Source of the DNA: Micromonospora tarapacensis
Lineage (GTDB): Bacteria; Actinomycetota; Actinomycetes; Mycobacteriales; Micromonosporaceae
DNA length: 64,000 bases
Direction: 5' to 3'
NCBI RefSeq assembly: GCF_019697375.1
Contig: NZ_JAHCDI010000004.1
Location: 2,095,324-2,159,323 of the forward strand
Under the pieces are notes generated by a model. That model saw nothing but the letters and a program-made list of their open reading frames with translations. It was not told the origin of the DNA and searched no databases. The translations under genes were made by a program, and so were the position numbers. Positions 42,038-51,033 of the stretch are shown here, piece after piece (position 1 is the first letter of the stretch; each line of letters starts with the position of its first letter).

Positions 42038-43873
42038 TCACTGGAAGGACACGTCGTCGAGGTAGAAGCTGTCGGTGCCGGCCGCCGTCTCGACGTAGAG
42101 GCGGGCGTTGGACAACGTGCCACTCCACGACACCGTCGCCGTGCCGGTGAGCTGGGTCCAGCCGTTCGCGTTCGCCGTCACCGACGGTGCCAGTTGGAGG
42201 TAGCTGGTGGTGCCGTCGGCGGTGACCGCCAGGGTCGGCCGCACCGAGGGGGTGCCGTTCTGCGACCGCACCCAGAGCGTCGTGGTGTACGTCCGGCCGC
42301 TGGTCAGCACCGAGGTCACGTCCTGGCTGGGCCCGTTCCACGACCCCGTCCGCCCGGTGTGCAGCAGCGAGCGTGAGCCGCTGCGTACGACGTTGGTGTC
42401 GGCGGTCAGCGTGCCACTGCCGAACACCGACCACCCGGTCGTGCCGCTCTCCATGGTGCCGTTGGTCACCAGGTTCCCACCGGCGCCGCCGGTGAACCGC
42501 CAATTGTTGACGTTGAACAGGTAGCCGCTGCCGCCGGTGAAGCGCAGGTGGAGATCGCGGGTGCCGGTGGCGCCGCTGACGTTGCAGTTCGTGTCGGTCC
42601 AGTTCTGCCAGCCGCCGGTGCCGGCCACGACGCAGGTGCCGACCAGCGGACCGGAGGTGCTGTCCAGGCGGAGCTCGATGGTGCCGCCGCTGGTGCCCGA
42701 GGCGACCCGGGCGGTGAAGGACGAGGCGCCGGTGCCGAACGCGGCCCCCTTGACCCGGATCCAGTCGCCGTTCTCGATCCAGCCGACGTTCATCCCGCCC
42801 TCGCTGGACGGTTCGGTCTCGATGCCGCTGGCCCGGTCGATGGTCTCGGCCTCCTGGGTGGCGTACGGGTTGAGGGTGCCGACCTGGGGTGGGCCGGCGG
42901 TCGTCATGTTCATCGTCGGGATCGATCCGTCGGCGTTGTAGGAGAACCGTTCCACCGCTACCGACCGGGTGTAGCCACCGCCGCCGGGCAGCGCTCCGTT
43001 GTGGTAGAAGAAGTACGAGTTTCCGGCGAAGTCGATGACGCCGGGGTGGTTGGTGAAGCTGCCTCCCTGCCGGGGCATGACCGTTCCGCGATAGGTCCAC
43101 GGCCCGGTCGGGCCGGGTGCCGTGGAGTAGCCGATGAACTCCGAGCAGCACTCCGCGGCGAAGACGTTGTAGTAGACGCCGTCGCGCTTGTAGACCCACG
43201 GCCCCTCCTCGTAGAGGGTCGGCCGGCTGGAGTTCCCGGTGCGGGTGCCGAACCCGGCCGTGGTCAGCGGGATCTGCGTCAGCCCGCCGGAGTAGGAGAT
43301 CATGTCGGCGTTCAACCGTACGTACCACAGATTCGGGTTACCCCAGTACAGATAGGCTTGGCCGTTGTCGTCGATGAAGGCGTGCGGATCGATCTCACCG
43401 TTGCCCAGCAGGGGCCGACCGAGGGCGTCCCGGAACGGCCCGGTCGGGGAGTTGGACACCCCGACGCCGATCACCATCTGCCCGTTCGATCGCTGCCGCA
43501 CCGGCACGTACCAGTAGAACTGGCCGTTGCGTTCGACGACATGGCCGGCCCAGGCGTTCGCGTCGGCCCAGCTGAACGTGCCGAGGTTCATCGGTACGCC
43601 GTGATCGGTCCAGTTCACCATGTCCGCCGACGAGAAGACCCGCCACTCGTTCATGGTGAAGTACGTCGACCCGTCCTCGTCCCGGCCGGTGTACATGTAG
43701 ACCCGGCCGTTGTGCACCAGCGGGGCCGGGTCGGCCGTGTAGACGTGTTGGACGATGGGGTTGTCCGCCTTCGCCGGGGCGGCGAAGAACGTCGCCAGCA
43801 TCAGCGGAACCATCAACCAGGCGACCGGGCGCCTGGATCTGACGCTGCTCAGCAGCGAGGACATGAATTTCAC
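42038..43873 (-). CDS. Secreted GH43 arabinofuranosidase with CBM6 and a CBM4/9-22-type module
   Basis: Protein of 611 residues from GTG 43873 (AGGAG ribosome binding site; ATG 43864 is an alternative). The signal peptide ends near FFAAPAKADNP. The GH43 propeller (about 37-335) has catalytic residues in YTADPAPLVHNGRVY, NGEIDPHAFIDD and LYEEGPWVYKR, typical of arabinoxylan arabinofuranohydrolases or GH43 arabinanases. A CBM6 (about 345-475, YATQEAETIDRASGI, GWIENGDWIRV) and a C-terminal jelly-roll (about 485-611, NLVTNGTMESGTTGW through DSFYLDDVSFQ) follow. Its promoter carries two LacI-type palindromes. Confidence 0.9.
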   Translation of the reverse strand: MKFMSSLLSSVRSRRPVAWLMVPLMLATFFAAPAKADNPIVQHVYTADPAPLVHNGRVYMYTGRDEDGSTYFTMNEWRVFSSADMVNWTDHGVPMNLGTFSWADANAWAGHVVERNGQFYWYVPVRQRSNGQMVIGVGVSNSPTGPFRDALGRPLLGNGEIDPHAFIDDNGQAYLYWGNPNLWYVRLNADMISYSGGLTQIPLTTAGFGTRTGNSSRPTLYEEGPWVYKRDGVYYNVFAAECCSEFIGYSTAPGPTGPWTYRGTVMPRQGGSFTNHPGVIDFAGNSYFFYHNGALPGGGGYTRSVAVERFSYNADGSIPTMNMTTAGPPQVGTLNPYATQEAETIDRASGIETEPSSEGGMNVGWIENGDWIRVKGAAFGTGASSFTARVASGTSGGTIELRLDSTSGPLVGTCVVAGTGGWQNWTDTNCNVSGATGTRDLHLRFTGGSGYLFNVNNWRFTGGAGGNLVTNGTMESGTTGWSVFGSGTLTADTNVVRSGSRSLLHTGRTGSWNGPSQDVTSVLTSGRTYTTTLWVRSQNGTPSVRPTLAVTADGTTSYLQLAPSVTANANGWTQLTGTATVSWSGTLSNARLYVETAAGTDSFYLDDVSFQ

Positions 43874-43996
43874 TGTGGACTCCTGGGTGGTGGTGCGCTC
43901 GCGGGACGCGGCCGGCGGACGGCAGCAGGAGAACGGCTCGGCGTACCGACTTCGGCGGCGTGCGGAGGCCCGATGCCCGGCGGCGCGAGGGCAGGC

Positions 43997-44014
43997 GATG
44001 TTAGCGCCAACATC
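43997..44014. promoter_or_regulatory. LacI-type palindrome upstream of GH43
   Basis: GATGTTAGCGCCAACATC has 6-bp arms GATGTT/AACATC around an AGCGCC centre, close to the GTTAGCGCTAAC sites of LacI-family regulators. It lies about 125 bp upstream of the GH43 start. Confidence 0.55.
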
Positions 44015-44110
44015 ACCTGATCGGCGGTCTCACCAGTGCTGGTGTGTGTCTCGCGGGGCCGGCAGCCCGGGGGTGGGACGAACACCCGCCGGCACCGAGG
44101 AAAAGCTAAC

Positions 44111-44126
44111 ATGTGAGCGATCACAT
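44111..44126. promoter_or_regulatory. lac-operator-like palindrome ATGTGAGCGATCACAT
   Basis: Arms ATGTGA/TCACAT around GCGA, strongly reminiscent of the GTGAGCGCTCAC core of LacI operators. It lies about 240 bp upstream of GH43 and 220 bp upstream of GH5, preceded by GCTAAC. Confidence 0.55.
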
Positions 44127-44260
44127 AGACAAGGACGACTCGGTCGGCCATCCCGTACCCGATCATCGCGGACCTCGGGATGCGGCGCGGCCGTGCCCGT
44201 TCGCGAGACTTCGATGCACTCGAATATTGCAGGATCGTTTCGATACGTCGTAAGCTGCCG

Positions 44261-44274
44261 TGGGAGCGCTCCCG
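44261..44274 (+). promoter_or_regulatory. CebR-like box upstream of GH5 cellulase
   Basis: TGGGAGCGCTCCCG matches the CebR consensus TGGGAGCGCTCCCA at 13 of 14 bases. It is 70 bp before the cellulase start. CebR represses cellulose genes until cello-oligosaccharides appear. Confidence 0.8.
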
Positions 44275-44343
44275 GTCGTCCCGTCCGATGTCACCGGAGT
44301 GCCGTACCACCACCCACCACGACGCAGATTGCGACGGTCCACC

Positions 44344-45783
44344 ATGAAGCATCCTCCGCGCCGCCTGCGGCGCCTGCTGATCGCAGCCGGCGCCGTCGGT
44401 GCGTTGACCCTCGGCGTGCTGACCGCCCTGCCCACCACGAACGCGATGGCCGCGACCGGCTGCTCGGTGACCTACACGACGAACAGCTGGTCCGGCGGGT
44501 TCACCGCGAGTGTCACCATCACCAACGTCGGCGACGCGCTCAACGGCTGGACGCTCGGGTTCACCTTCCCCGACAGCGGCCAACGACTCACCCAGGGCTG
44601 GTCGGCCACGTGGAGCCAGAGCGGTGCGTCCGTCACCGCGCGGAACATGAGTTGGAACGGCTCACTGGCCACCGGCGCCAGCACCAACATCGGCTTCAAC
44701 GGCAGCTTCACCGGCGCCAACCCGTCGCCGACCTCGTTCAGCCTCAACGGTACGGTCTGCACCGGATCGACCTCGCCGACCACTCCACCGCCCACCACAC
44801 CCCCGCCCACCACACCCCCGCCGACGACCCCGCCGCCCACCGGGCAGACCCCGGTTGCCGTCAACGGCCAGCTGCGGGTCTGCGGGGTCAACCTCTGCAA
44901 CCAGTACGGCCGGCCGATCCAGCTGCGCGGCATGAGCACCCACGGCATCCAGTGGTTCGGCCAGTGCTACAACGACGCGTCCCTCGACGCCCTCGCCACC
45001 GACTGGCGCTCCGACCTGTTCCGGATCGCGATGTACGTCCAGGAGGAGGGCTACGAGACCGACCCGACCGGCTTCACCAACCGGGTCAACACCCTGGTCG
45101 AGGAGGCCACCGAGCGGGGGATGTACGCGATGATCGACTTCCACACCCTCACGCCGGGCGACCCGATGCACAACCTCCAACGAGCCAGGACGTTCTTCGC
45201 CGCCGTCTCCGCCCGGCACGCCGCGAAGAACAACGTGATCTACGAAATCACCAACGAGCCCAACGGGGTCAGCTGGTCGACCATCAAGAACTACGCCGAG
45301 CAGGTCATCCCCGTCATCCGGGCCAACGACCCGGACGCGGTGATCGTCGTGGGTACCCGGGCCTGGTCCTCGCTGGGGGTCTCCGAGGGCGCCAACCACA
45401 CCGAGATCGCGAACGATCCGGTGAACGCCAGCAACATCATGTACGCGTTCCACTTCTACGCGGCGTCGCACAAGGACAACTACCGCGCCGAGGTGGAGCG
45501 GGCCGCCGCCCGGCTGCCACTGTTCGTCACCGAGTTCGGCACCGTGGACTACACCGGTGACGGTGCCGCCGACCTGACCAGCAGCGGCCAGTGGCTGGAT
45601 CTGCTGGACCGGCTGAAGATCGGCTACGCGAACTGGACGTTCTCCGACAAGGCCGAGGGCAGCGCGGCGTTGCGGCCCGGCACCTGCAACGGCAGCAACT
45701 ACACCGGCACGTCCGTGCTGACCACCTCCGGTGCCTTCATGCGTGAGCGCATCCGCACGCCGGACAACTTCCCGACCAGCTGA
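44344..45783 (+). CDS. Secreted GH5 endoglucanase with N-terminal CBM2
   Basis: Protein of 479 residues. Signal peptide to about 37 (ALPTTNAMAATG), CBM2 about 38-138 (GCSVTYTTNSWSGGF to LNGTVCTG), a PTTPPPTT linker to about 156, then a GH5 (subfamily 2-like) barrel. The acid/base Glu is in YEITNEPNG (E305) and the nucleophile Glu in LFVTEFGTVDY (E397); MYAMIDFHTL and ANWTFSDKAEGSAAL are also family-typical. It cuts beta-1,4-glucan in cellulose. The CebR-like box upstream indicates induction by cello-oligosaccharides. Confidence 0.94.
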   Translation: MKHPPRRLRRLLIAAGAVGALTLGVLTALPTTNAMAATGCSVTYTTNSWSGGFTASVTITNVGDALNGWTLGFTFPDSGQRLTQGWSATWSQSGASVTARNMSWNGSLATGASTNIGFNGSFTGANPSPTSFSLNGTVCTGSTSPTTPPPTTPPPTTPPPTTPPPTGQTPVAVNGQLRVCGVNLCNQYGRPIQLRGMSTHGIQWFGQCYNDASLDALATDWRSDLFRIAMYVQEEGYETDPTGFTNRVNTLVEEATERGMYAMIDFHTLTPGDPMHNLQRARTFFAAVSARHAAKNNVIYEITNEPNGVSWSTIKNYAEQVIPVIRANDPDAVIVVGTRAWSSLGVSEGANHTEIANDPVNASNIMYAFHFYAASHKDNYRAEVERAAARLPLFVTEFGTVDYTGDGAADLTSSGQWLDLLDRLKIGYANWTFSDKAEGSAALRPGTCNGSNYTGTSVLTTSGAFMRERIRTPDNFPTS

Positions 45784-45803
45784 TCCGAGCGCACCACCAC
45801 CCT

Positions 45804-45849
45804 GCGGCCTCGGCGGGACACCGCCGGGGCCGCGGTGCGCGCACCGCGG
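45804..45849. terminator. Hairpin plus 20-bp palindrome after GH5
   Basis: A 13-bp stem (GCGGCCTCGGCGG with CCGCCGGGGCCGC, one G-T pair, loop GACA) at 45804-45833 is followed by the perfect palindrome CCGCGGTGCGCGCACCGCGG (45830-45849). It lies between the convergent GH5 and zwf genes. Confidence 0.65.
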
Positions 45850-46013
45850 GTCGCCGCGAGAGATCAGCACCGCGACAGGAGGTCACGGTCACCTCGGCAC
45901 GCGCTGTCGGGCTGAACCGTTCGCGCTATCACCGGCCGGAGCGCCAGCAGCGGTGATCCGTCTGCGCGGTCAGCTCGACAGGCGACGCCGGCAGCGACAC
46001 ACCGCGCAGCCAC

Positions 46014-47453
46014 TCAACCGGGCATCGGGCCGATCAGCGAGTCGGCGGGGCCGGTGGAACCCGCCGGATACTCCTGCAACGGCACCGTGCCGCCCTTCCA
46101 GGCGGTCAGCACCGGATCGACGATGCGCCAGCACTCCTCGGCGACGTCGCTGCGTACCGACAGGGTCGGATCACCCTCGAGGGCTCCGCGCAGCACCTCA
46201 CCGTACGCCGGCAGGTCACCGGGACCGAAGCTCGCCGCCAGGTTGACCTGTTCCAGCTCGAACGGGTTACCGGGACCGTTGATGTTGAGGTCCAGGCAGA
46301 GCCGGTCCGGACCGAAGCCGATCCGGAGCCGGTCGGGACGCTCGTAGCCGGTCAGGCCATCGGGCACCCGGGCCGGCTGCTTGAAGGTGATGATCGCCTC
46401 CTTGCGGGCCTGCGCCATCGCCTTGCCGGAACGCAGCCGGAACGGCACTCCCGCCCAGCGCCAGTTGTCCACGGTGACCGCGATCTCGGCCAGCGTCTCC
46501 GTTCCCCGGGCCGGGTCTACGCCCGACTCGTCGACGTAACTCGGCAACCGGCGCCCGCCGACCTCGCCCGCGCCGTAGCGGGCCCGGCGGCTGGCGACGA
46601 CCGGATCGTCGTGCCACAGGCCGGTGGCCCGCAGCACCTGCGCCGCACGCCCCCGCAGTTCCAGGGCCTGCAGGGTCGGCGGCGGGTCCATCGCGAGCAG
46701 TGCCAGCACCTGGAGCAGGTGACTCTGCACCATGTCCACCAACGCGCCGGCACCGTCGTAGTAGCCGGCCCGCCCCTCCAGGCCGAGAGTCTCGTCGAAG
46801 ACGATGTCCACGCAGGCCACGTGTGCGGAGTTGAGCAGCGGCTCGAAGATCCGGTTGGCGAACCGCAGGCCGAGCAGGTTCAGCACCGTCGACTTGCCGA
46901 GGAAGTGGTCGATGCGGTGAACCTGGTCCTCCGGCACGATCGTGTCCAGCAGCTCGTTGAGTGAACGGGCCGAGATCCGGTCGACGCCGAACGGCTTCTC
47001 CAGCATCAGCCGAGTGCCGGGCGGCACTCCGATGCGGGCCAGCGCGGCGGCCGACCGGGCGGTCACCAGCGGCGGCAGGGCGAAGAAGATCACCAACGGC
47101 CCGGCGCACTCCCGCAGCAGCCGCCGCAGGTCCTCCTCGCGCGTCACGTCGGCGGACACGTACCGCGTCTCACGTACCAGCTCGGACTCCGCGGGGCCGT
47201 CCGCGCCGACCGTGGCGAAGGAGTCGGCCACCCGGCGGCGCCACCGCTCGTCGTCCCAGTCGTCCATGCCGCTGCCGAGCAGCCGCAGCCCGGGGACGGC
47301 CCCGCTGGCCACCAGCCGGCCCAGCCCGGGCAGCAGCAGCCGTCCGGTCAGGTCGCCACTGGCACCGAGCACCAGCAACGTCTGCCGTACCCCCGTGGCG
47401 GCGGCGGGATTTCCGGAGTCGGTCGCGCGGGCACTCGGGCTTGACGTCGTCAT
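46014..47453 (-). CDS. zwf: Glucose-6-phosphate dehydrogenase
   Basis: Protein of 479 residues from ATG 47453. NAD(P)-binding motif [18 protein letters not shown], the substrate Lys in MLEKPFGVD and the active-site signature RIDHFLGK (His about 183) are present; [18 protein letters not shown] is typical. It oxidises glucose-6-phosphate at the entry of the pentose phosphate pathway. It is divergent from pgi with 204 bp between them, and no other pathway genes are nearby. Confidence 0.93.
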   Translation of the reverse strand: MTTSSPSARATDSGNPAAATGVRQTLLVLGASGDLTGRLLLPGLGRLVASGAVPGLRLLGSGMDDWDDERWRRRVADSFATVGADGPAESELVRETRYVSADVTREEDLRRLLRECAGPLVIFFALPPLVTARSAAALARIGVPPGTRLMLEKPFGVDRISARSLNELLDTIVPEDQVHRIDHFLGKSTVLNLLGLRFANRIFEPLLNSAHVACVDIVFDETLGLEGRAGYYDGAGALVDMVQSHLLQVLALLAMDPPPTLQALELRGRAAQVLRATGLWHDDPVVASRRARYGAGEVGGRRLPSYVDESGVDPARGTETLAEIAVTVDNWRWAGVPFRLRSGKAMAQARKEAIITFKQPARVPDGLTGYERPDRLRIGFGPDRLCLDLNINGPGNPFELEQVNLAASFGPGDLPAYGEVLRGALEGDPTLSVRSDVAEECWRIVDPVLTAWKGGTVPLQEYPAGSTGPADSLIGPMPG

Positions 47454-47657
47454 GCCACCACCTTGCCCTGTCCCGGCGACGGGCCGGCAGCGGACCCCTC
47501 GAAACGACCGCCGTGCGCGCACCGCTCCGGTGCCCGCGCGGATGGTGACAGTCGTGGGCGTCGGGCTGGCGCGGCGATCTTCGTGTGGCAGGCTGGTCTC
47601 ACCGCCGGCCGGACGACGCCGGCGGCGTGCCGACCCTGCGAGGAGACGATCGATCCG

Positions 47658-49292
47658 ATGGCTGCGGACGTCACCACCACCGACGAGTGGCAGGCCCTGC
47701 GCAAGCACGCCGACGAGATCCGCGGGACCCGCCTGCGGGACCTCTTCGCCACCGACCGCGACCGGGGCGAACGGTTGACCGTCGAGGTGGCCGACCTCTA
47801 CGTCGACTACAGCAAGAACCTGGTCACCGACGAGACGCTGCGGTTGCTGACCGCCCTGGCCGAACGGGTCGGGCTCGCCGAGCGGATCGCCGACATGTTC
47901 TCCGGCGCCCACATCAACGGCACCGAGGACCGGGCCGTGCTGCACACCGCGCTGCGGCTGCCCCGCGGGGCCACCCTCACCGTCGACGGGCAGGACGTGG
48001 CCGCCGACGTGCACGCCGTGCGGGAGCGGATGGCCGGGTTCGCCGAGAAGGTGCGCTCGGGGCAGTGGCGCGGGCACACCGGCGAACGGATCCGCACCGT
48101 GGTCAACATCGGCATCGGCGGCTCCGACCTCGGGCCGGTGATGGCGTACGAGGCGCTGAAGGCGTACCGCGACGGCGGGATCAGCTGCCGCTTCGTGTCG
48201 AACATCGACCCGACCGACATCCACGACACCACCGCCGACCTGGACCCGGCCAGCACCCTGTTCGTCGTGGTGTCGAAGACCTTCTCCACCCAGGAGACCC
48301 TGGCCAACGCCCATCAGGCCCGCCGCTGGCTGCTGTCCGGGCTCGGCGCGGACGCCGACGCGGTGGCCCGACACTTCGTCGCGGTCAGCACAAACGCTCA
48401 GCGGGTGCGCGACTTCGGCATCGACCCGGCGAACATGTTCGGCTTCTGGGACTGGGTCGGCGGCCGGTACTCCCTACCCTCGGCGGTCGGCCTGTCGGTG
48501 CTGCTGTCCATCGGACCGGCGCGGTTCGACGAGTTGCTCGGCGGCTACCACGCCGTGGACGAGCACTTCCGCACCGCGCCGCCGGCCCGCAACGCGCCGG
48601 TGCTGCTCGGGCTGCTCAACGTCTGGTACGTCAACTTCCTCGGCGCGCAGACCCACGCGGTGCTGCCGTACTCGCAGTACCTGCACCGGTTCCCGGCCTA
48701 CCTCCAGCAGCTGACCATGGAGAGCAACGGCAAGTCGGTACGCACCGACGGCCGGCCGGTGTCGTACGACACCGGGGAGATCTTCTGGGGCGAGCCCGGC
48801 ACCAACGGCCAGCACGCGTTCTACCAGCTGCTGCACCAGGGCACCCGGCTGGTGCCGGCGGACTTCATCGGGTTCAGCGAACCCAACCACGACATCGGCG
48901 AGATGCACGACCTGTTCATGTCGAACTTCTTCGCGCAGACGGCGGCGCTTGCCTTCGGCCGTACCGCCGAGCAGGTCGCGGCCGAGGGCACCCCGGCGGA
49001 ACTCGTGCCGCACCGGGTGATGGCCGGCAACCACCCGACCACGTCGATCGTGGCCGACCGCCTCACTCCGGCGACCCTCGGGCAGTTGGTCGCCCTCTAC
49101 GAGCACATCGTCCTCACCGAGGGCGTGATCTGGGACATCAACCCGTTCGACCAGTGGGGCGTCGAGCTGGGCAAGGTGATGGCCAACCAGCTCGCCCCGC
49201 TGCTCACCGGCGACCGGGCGCAGCTCGACGACCTCGACTCCTCCACCGCCACCCTGATCGGCCGCTACCGCGCCCAGCGACGGCGGGACTGA
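47658..49292 (+). CDS. pgi: Glucose-6-phosphate isomerase
   Basis: Protein of 544 residues from ATG 47658 with a GAGGAGA ribosome binding site. Family motifs: [51 protein letters not shown], and the late catalytic region [14 protein letters not shown], with the His of [12 protein letters not shown] upstream. It interconverts glucose-6-phosphate and fructose-6-phosphate. Length is as expected. Together with zwf it controls the glycolysis/pentose phosphate branch point. Confidence 0.95.
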   Translation: MAADVTTTDEWQALRKHADEIRGTRLRDLFATDRDRGERLTVEVADLYVDYSKNLVTDETLRLLTALAERVGLAERIADMFSGAHINGTEDRAVLHTALRLPRGATLTVDGQDVAADVHAVRERMAGFAEKVRSGQWRGHTGERIRTVVNIGIGGSDLGPVMAYEALKAYRDGGISCRFVSNIDPTDIHDTTADLDPASTLFVVVSKTFSTQETLANAHQARRWLLSGLGADADAVARHFVAVSTNAQRVRDFGIDPANMFGFWDWVGGRYSLPSAVGLSVLLSIGPARFDELLGGYHAVDEHFRTAPPARNAPVLLGLLNVWYVNFLGAQTHAVLPYSQYLHRFPAYLQQLTMESNGKSVRTDGRPVSYDTGEIFWGEPGTNGQHAFYQLLHQGTRLVPADFIGFSEPNHDIGEMHDLFMSNFFAQTAALAFGRTAEQVAAEGTPAELVPHRVMAGNHPTTSIVADRLTPATLGQLVALYEHIVLTEGVIWDINPFDQWGVELGKVMANQLAPLLTGDRAQLDDLDSSTATLIGRYRAQRRRD

Positions 49293-49312
49293 GATGTTGA
49301 TCAAGAAGTGGG

Positions 49313-49493
49313 TCAGGACTGCCGGGTCAGGCCGACGATGGCCGCCAGTCGCGCCACGTCGGCCGCTGCCGGCCCGCACTGGATGATCTCGGCGAGGAGG
49401 GTACGGGCGACCGGGCGGCTGCGGACCTCGGCGGGGGCGATGCGGTCGCTGTCGAGCAGCGCGTGCCCGGCTTTGGTGGAGTCGCCGGTGAGA
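49313..49493 (-). pseudogene. C-terminal remnant of an XRE-type regulator
   Basis: The minus frame reads GDSTKAGHALLDSDRIAPAE, VRSRPVARTLLAEII and DVARLAAIVGLTRQS before a stop at 49313. This matches the end of Streptomyces/Micromonospora XRE regulators (IAPAEVRxRP...LARLA). A stop lies in frame immediately upstream and no HTH part is present. It is the first of three remnants in a row after pgi. Confidence 0.6.
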
Positions 49494-49495
49494 GG

Positions 49496-49855
49496 TCATT
49501 GTGCGCTGGTCCTGCCTGAGCGAGCGGTGATCAACCAAAGTCCGGTCGCCAGCCGATAACCGGTGCCGGCCGTGCGGAACCGTTCGAGCAGGCGGCCCAA
49601 CCCGGCCCGGGCCTGCTCCTGGGTGGTGGGTTCGGCGTCCCGATAGGCCGCGCCGGCAGGGCCCATCTCGATGGGCCATTCGGTGACCACCGCCGGGTCG
49701 TCCGGGGCGTCGAGCGTGACGTCGTACGGGTGGATGCCGATGTCGGTGAAACCGGCGGCGGTGAGCAGGCGGGCCGCCCGGGCCGGATCGGCGAATGCGA
49801 AGGGGCCTGGCTCATCGCCGACCGGCAACGGCGGCAACGGTCCCAGGTGGGAACC
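49496..49855 (-). pseudogene. C-terminal remnant of a SAM-dependent methyltransferase
   Basis: The frame carries PPLPVGDEPGPFAFADPARA, RLLTAAGFTDIGIHPYD and a terminal RFRTAGTGYRLATGLWLITA, the usual end of class I methyltransferases of the UbiE/Methyltransf_25 group. The SAM-binding N-terminal half (GxGxG) is missing, and the upstream sequence does not continue the family. Truncated, presumably non-functional. Confidence 0.65.
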
Positions 49856-49875
49856 TTGAGGACCGCCGCCGCGGC

Positions 49876-50070
49876 ATGGCGATGTTCGCCGCCGATCTGA
49901 CGGCCACCGGCGAGGTTCGGGTGAGTCAGGAACGGGCCGCCGATGTGCTGTGGCTCGCGCAGGATGTCCGCAACTACGACTGGCTGGTGCACGAGCGCGC
50001 GTGGCCGGTCGAGCAGTTCGAGCGGTGGTTCGTGGACAGCGTCGCCACCGTGCTCGGTGCGCCCGACTGA
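49876..50070 (+). pseudogene. C-terminal remnant of a TetR-family regulator
   Basis: The frame from ATG 49876 reads VSQERAADVLWLAQDVRNYD, WLVHERAWPVEQFERWFVDS and VATVLGAPD, stop at 50070. This corresponds to the typical C-terminal ligand-domain helices of TetR regulators (ERAADVLW ... VHERGW). No TetR helix-turn-helix precedes it, since the region upstream belongs to the methyltransferase remnant on the other strand. Confidence 0.6.
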
Positions 50071-50585
50071 CCACGCCTCCGTGCCCCGACTCGGATTGCG
50101 CAGACCAGCGCCCAAGCGGTCCTGACAACCACTTGCGGCCATGTATTGGATCGGCGACGGCCTTGATTGCCGAGACAGGGAATCGGTGCGCCGGAGCAAT
50201 TCCTTGGCTACCTGGTCTGCCGGCGCCGGATGTCAGCGGAACGGCAGTTGTTGCCATCGCCGTGCCCAACAGGAGCACTGAAGTGATCTTCGGTGTCATG
50301 GTGCCGGCCCCGCTCGAAGGGTTCGAGTACATCCACGACCTCCGCGATCAAGGCGATCTGATCGGTGCGTCGATCATGCAGTTGTGGTCGCCGTTTTGCC
50401 CTGCTCCACCCCCTCTGTCAGGTGCCACAACTGCATGATCAGCGGGAGTGGGTGGGGCCGGCAGGCGATCTGTCATGCAACTGTCATCCAACCGTGCGGT
50501 CGACTCCAAGGTCGTTGCGCAAGGTAATGGTCGATCGGGACGGCGCGTCGGATCACCGGCGTCGACGACGACGAAGGAGACCGCT
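50071..50585. other. Non-coding stretch between TetR remnant and BON gene
   Basis: About 515 bp with no convincing gene. Short plus-strand frames (for example near 50124-50438) lack family resemblance and ribosome binding sites. The notable element is a perfect 16-bp inverted repeat at 50372-50440 (separate entry). A related CATGCAACTGTCATCC stretch lies at about 50476. Confidence 0.5.
50372..50440. repeat. Perfect 16-bp inverted repeat (GATCATGCAGTTGTGG)
   Basis: Arms at 50372-50387 and 50425-50440 are exact reverse complements around a 37-nt spacer. It may be a repeated intergenic palindrome of this genus or a transcription terminator or structured RNA. Whether it recurs genome-wide cannot be seen here. 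Confidence 0.65.
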
Positions 50586-50891
50586 GTGGTGATGCCGTGG
50601 CCCTGGCCGATGCCTGACGACCACTCCTTCCGCGCGGTCTGGGACGAGCCACAGAACCACGACGAGGATGTCCGCCTCGCCGCCCTGGTCGCCCAGCGGC
50701 TCAGCGCCGACTGGACGACCCGCCGGCAACAGATCACGGTGATGGTGCAGAACCGGGTCGTGATCCTCACCGGCCTGGTCGGCAGCGCCGAGACCCGCCG
50801 CGCAGCCGCCGAGTTGGCCTGGGACGTCGCGGGCGTGGCGGACGTCTGCAACGCACTGCGGCTCGCCGGGCCCCGGCGCGGTCGCCGCTGA
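50586..50891 (+). CDS. BON-domain protein
   Basis: Protein of about 101 residues. An AAGGAGA site (50574-50580) suits GTG 50586 or 50589; ATG 50592 (MPWPWPMPDDHSF) is also possible. The BON domain (about 25-95) is seen in EDVRLAALVAQRLSADW, ITVMVQNRVVILTGLVGSAE, RRAAAELAWDVAGVADVCN. BON domains bind phospholipids or polysaccharides. No signal peptide. A strong hairpin follows. Confidence 0.8.
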   Translation: MVMPWPWPMPDDHSFRAVWDEPQNHDEDVRLAALVAQRLSADWTTRRQQITVMVQNRVVILTGLVGSAETRRAAAELAWDVAGVADVCNALRLAGPRRGRR

Positions 50892-50893
50892 AC

Positions 50894-50940
50894 TCCGGCC
50901 CGTCCGCAGCGCCTGGCACCGGCGTTGCGGACGGGCCGGA
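50894..50940. terminator. Hairpin terminator, BON / STAS
   Basis: A perfect 15-bp stem (TCCGGCCCGTCCGCA at 50894-50908 with 50926-50940) around a 17-nt loop between convergent genes. Confidence 0.72.
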
Positions 50941-51033
50941 CGCGACTTCCCGGCCGGCCGGCGCAGGCTCGGATCGCCGCGCGGGTCTGCGGTGCGGGCA
51001 GAGCGGACAGCGGTGTGCCGGCGCAGCACCGGG

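Larger units (their letters stand above)
43874..44343. other. Divergent regulatory region, GH43 / GH5, with three operator-like palindromes
   Basis: About 470 bp without a supported gene. It contains GATGTTAGCGCCAACATC (43997-44014), ATGTGAGCGATCACAT (44111-44126) and TGGGAGCGCTCCCG (44261-44274), listed separately. The stretch around 44215-44255 is comparatively AT-rich and is the likely GH5 promoter. Different palindromes toward each gene suggest different LacI-family regulators. Confidence 0.6.

Noticed and set aside
48474..49679. Minus-strand frame across the end of pgi
   Set aside because: Antisense shadow of pgi plus the remnant region; no family motifs and no start signal.
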